Below, in pieces: positions 61,996 to 64,000 of a stretch of DNA of 64,000 nt (the first letter of the stretch is position 1; each line of letters starts with the position of its first letter). Where the stretch lies: contig NC_014501.1 of assembly GCF_000147335.1 (NCBI RefSeq), forward strand, positions 2,540,300-2,604,299, written 5' to 3'. This DNA is from Gloeothece verrucosa PCC 7822. Lineage in GTDB: Bacteria; Cyanobacteriota; Cyanobacteriia; Cyanobacteriales; Microcystaceae. The position numbers were made by a program, and so were the translations under genes. The notes under the pieces were generated by a model, which had not been told where the DNA came from, made no database searches, and saw only the letters and a list, made by a program, of their open reading frames with translations.

Positions 61996-63312
61996 ATGAA
62001 AATCATCGCTTATCTATATAGTGATCCCCTGTTAGAATCGCCGCCTAATATCTCAATTTGGGGCTTAGAAGTCGATCAGGTTTATCAAGATTTAGACCCA
62101 CAACGTCCTCAGTTACAAGAACTCTTAACCCAAGCGCAAATCGATCCCCCAACTTATTTATTAATTCGCCGCTTAGAAGAATTAGGCGATACAGTAGAAC
62201 AAGTCGGCGAACGCCTCAATCAACTGGAAAACCTTGGCATCGAAATTATCGCCACAGAACAGCCTTATAGTTCTTCTCTACTCAACAAAAATAGCCCTAA
62301 AGATATCCGTACTCATTTAACCAAACTTTTACAAGAGATCCAAAAAAATCAACGCCGCCAACGCTTAAAAAAAGGACATGCCCGCAACCGAATTAAAGCC
62401 TTACCGCCACCCGGAAAAGCCCCTTATGGATATCGCCGAGGCAAAGATCGCTACATCCTTGATCGCAGTACCGCCCCGGTGGTTAAGGATTTTTTTGAAC
62501 GTTTTTTACTCTTTGGTTCTTTACGGGGAGCCGTGCGCTATTTAGAAAAACGCTATGGGAAAAAAATTTCGGTTTCTACTGCTCGAAAATGGTTAACTAA
62601 TCCCGTTTATCGGGGAGACTTAGCTTACCAAAATTCGGATATTATTCCTGATACCCATCTGCCTATTATTTCTCGCGAAGAAGCCGCTCAAATTGATCGC
62701 TTATTAAGACGTAATAGTAATTTAGCCCCTCGAACAGCCAGCGCACCGCGTTCTTTAGCCGGCTTAGTCAGTTGTAACCAATGTCAATCTCAGATGACCA
62801 TTACCCGCGTCACTACCCGCAATAAAAAAACTGAATATCTTTATTTACGACCGATGAATTGTCCTTTACAGCCCAAGTGTCAAGCGATTCTTTATCAAGA
62901 GGTTTTAAACAAAACTATTCTGAAAATTTGTCAAGATTTGCCTTTGGCTGTTGCTCAGTTAAATTTACCTAATTTAGAAGCTATTAAGCTAAAATTAACC
63001 GAAAATATCAGCAAAAAAAAAGCGATCATTGATCAATTATCCCAGTTACAAGAGCAAGGAATTTTAGAGCAGCAAACCTCGGATTTACGCAGTTATCAAT
63101 TAAAAACTGAGATAGCTCAATTGCAAACCCAACTCGATCAATTACCGCCCGGAGATTTAAAAATTATTACCAAAGCGGTCACCATTCCTCAGTTTTGGTT
63201 AGATTTATCCGAAGCAGAACGGCGGTTTTATTTTCGTGAGTTTATTCGTCAGGTGGAAATTATTCGTCTTCAACCCGATGATTGGGCAGTTCAATTAATA
63301 TTTATTTTTTAA
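61996..63312 (+). CDS. Serine-recombinase-like protein with degraded catalytic site
   Basis: 438 residues from the ATG at 61996 (the frame is open from a TTG ten codons earlier). Domain order is that of large serine recombinases: an N-terminal resolvase-like domain (about 1-85), a recombinase domain (GKAPYGYRRGKDRYILDRSTAPVVKDFFERFLLFGSLRGAVRYLEKRYGKKISVSTARKWLTNPVYRGDLAY), a zinc-ribbon (CNQCQSQ...CPLQPKC) and a coiled-coil end (LEAIKLKLTENISKKKAIIDQLSQLQEQGILEQQTSDLRSYQLKTEIAQLQTQLDQL). The N-terminal motif reads IIAYLYSD in place of Y-x-R-x-S, and DRLxR reads RRLEE, so the nucleophilic Ser and key Arg are displaced or replaced. It may be a domesticated regulator. The gene is not flanked by an obvious mobile element. 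Confidence 0.82.
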   Translation: MKIIAYLYSDPLLESPPNISIWGLEVDQVYQDLDPQRPQLQELLTQAQIDPPTYLLIRRLEELGDTVEQVGERLNQLENLGIEIIATEQPYSSSLLNKNSPKDIRTHLTKLLQEIQKNQRRQRLKKGHARNRIKALPPPGKAPYGYRRGKDRYILDRSTAPVVKDFFERFLLFGSLRGAVRYLEKRYGKKISVSTARKWLTNPVYRGDLAYQNSDIIPDTHLPIISREEAAQIDRLLRRNSNLAPRTASAPRSLAGLVSCNQCQSQMTITRVTTRNKKTEYLYLRPMNCPLQPKCQAILYQEVLNKTILKICQDLPLAVAQLNLPNLEAIKLKLTENISKKKAIIDQLSQLQEQGILEQQTSDLRSYQLKTEIAQLQTQLDQLPPGDLKIITKAVTIPQFWLDLSEAERRFYFREFIRQVEIIRLQPDDWAVQLIFIF

Positions 63313-63727
63313 AAAATTCAAAGCGGCTCTACGGGCGAACAAAAGTTCGCGGCTGACAAGGCTTTTTCGCTAGGAGACAGGGAAGAAGGGCATCTGCTAA
63401 AAAGCTTAAAAAAATCTTTAGAAAAAATGTAAAAAATATGTTACATTAACTTTAATGTTGTTCAATTAAGGCCCCTAAAAAACCGTAGAAAAAAAATACT
63501 CAAGAGCAATCTTGGAGATATTTTGCTATCTTTGCAGGGTTAGCCTGCTCCCAATGTCAATTAACCTAAAGATAGAATTTTACGCAGTGGAGAATAATCA
63601 ATAATGTTGTGACCATTGTGTTCAGGATTCATGACAAAAAAAATTCTTCATAAATGCGCTTATCTTGAGTAAGCCAAAACTATTATTGTGTTTGAATAAC
63701 TAATTATTGAAACTAAAAGGAACTATT
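63313..63727. other. Intergenic region with a small hairpin
   Basis: GCGAAC-AAAA-GTTCGC (63335-63350) is a perfect six-base-stem hairpin just after the recombinase-like gene, probably a terminator or part of a dispersed repeat. The rest is AT-rich with no ORF; it ends in the promoter of the DUF2141 gene. Confidence 0.6.
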
Positions 63728-64000
63728 ATGAAACCCTGGTTAATAAATGGACTCTTACTGGCAATGGTAAGCAGTGGTTTATTCATTGTCAAAGCACAAG
63801 CCAACGCCAAAACAGAATTAAATATCACCATTGATGGACTTAAAAGCCTAAAAGGTCAAGTTTGTATCAGCGTATTTTCGAGTAGTAAAGGTTTTCCAAG
63901 CAGCAAAAATCAAGCGGTACAAGCTCGATGTCTGGGCGTTACAGGGGCTTCAGAAACAATCTCATTTGAGAATCTAGACCCAGGAAGCTATGCAGTTGCC
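63728..64000 (+). CDS. DUF2141 secreted protein, 5' part
   Basis: The first 91 codons of a gene cut by the right edge. A signal peptide (WLINGLLLAMVSSGLFIVKAQANA) is followed by TELNITIDGLKSLKGQVCISVFSSSKGFPSSKNQAVQARCLGVTGASETISFENLDPGSYAVA. The pattern L-x-G-x-V-x-I-x-V-F and F-E-N-L-x-P-G-x-Y-A-V is characteristic of DUF2141, a small secreted beta-sandwich domain of unknown function. The rest lies outside the window. Confidence 0.85.
   Translation, partial: MKPWLINGLLLAMVSSGLFIVKAQANAKTELNITIDGLKSLKGQVCISVFSSSKGFPSSKNQAVQARCLGVTGASETISFENLDPGSYAVA

Noticed and set aside
1..64000. CRISPR arrays, tRNA or rRNA genes.
   Set aside because: No regularly spaced direct repeats of CRISPR size, and no T-loop GGTTCGAATCC-type or rRNA words were recognised.

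Overview
The window is chromosomal DNA from an AT-rich cyanobacterium. Several genes are close to diagnostic of oxygenic phototrophs: psbI (52614-52730), pipX with its pipY partner (60276-61210), ycf34 (27028-27276), sepF (59355-59948), a four-ACT-domain aspartate kinase, a DUF3769 outer-membrane protein and a KaiB-domain protein. Heptameric repeats, two glycogen phosphorylases and many conserved small membrane proteins suggest a unicellular Cyanothece/Gloeothece/Microcystis-type lineage. That placement is inference. No rRNA, tRNA or CRISPR array was seen.

Layout. 1-3.0 kb: the end of a diguanylate cyclase, a periplasmic binding protein, a TPR protein behind a heptamer repeat, and a Tat-type serine hydrolase. 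3.4-8.5 kb: an accessory block with a NERD nuclease/SF1 helicase/pentapeptide fusion, a Uma2 protein, an IS200/RAYT-like Y1 transposase and a Ser/Thr kinase, interleaved with a family of palindromic repeats. 8.6-12.7 kb: a phosphoketolase-like enzyme and a Panacea (DUF4065) toxin-antitoxin-like pair. 12.8-20.2 kb: aspartate kinase, a nucleotide salvage pair (5'-nucleotidase and nucleoside hydrolase), an aldo/keto reductase and thiL. 20.3-30.1 kb: an RHH-Mop regulator with a palindromic operator candidate, glgP, a 37-residue membrane protein not listed among ordinary ORFs, EVE, GerMN, DUF2993, DedA, Ycf34, a CCA-adding enzyme and a pyroglutamyl-peptidase-like protein. 30.2-33.6 kb: a repeat-rich protein and hisS. 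34.5-39.5 kb: a probable five-gene operon (unknown membrane protein, HlyD-like protein, response regulator, histidine kinase, sensory-like membrane protein). 40.1-45.4 kb: thiD, ftsZ, ftsQ-like and a Ctp protease. 45.4-49.4 kb: a KaiB-fusion protein and a PilT paralogue with a repeat-built N-terminus. 49.6-58.4 kb: a second glgP, psbI, an LptD-like protein and a Tat-exported FAD/Rieske carotenoid-type enzyme. 58.4-61.2 kb: pipX-pipY-sepF-proC. 61.5-64.0 kb: a VOC protein, a serine-recombinase-like protein with a degraded active site, and the start of a DUF2141 protein.

Most of the window is ordinary core genome: division (ftsQ, ftsZ, sepF), nitrogen control (pipX/pipY), glycogen breakdown, thiamine and amino-acid synthesis. 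The main unusual material is the 5.8-8.5 kb repeat family around a Y1 transposase, the Panacea-type gene pair with an unclassified partner, the NERD-helicase-pentapeptide fusion, the RHH-Mop regulator with its palindrome, and the recombinase-like protein that seems to have lost its catalytic residues.
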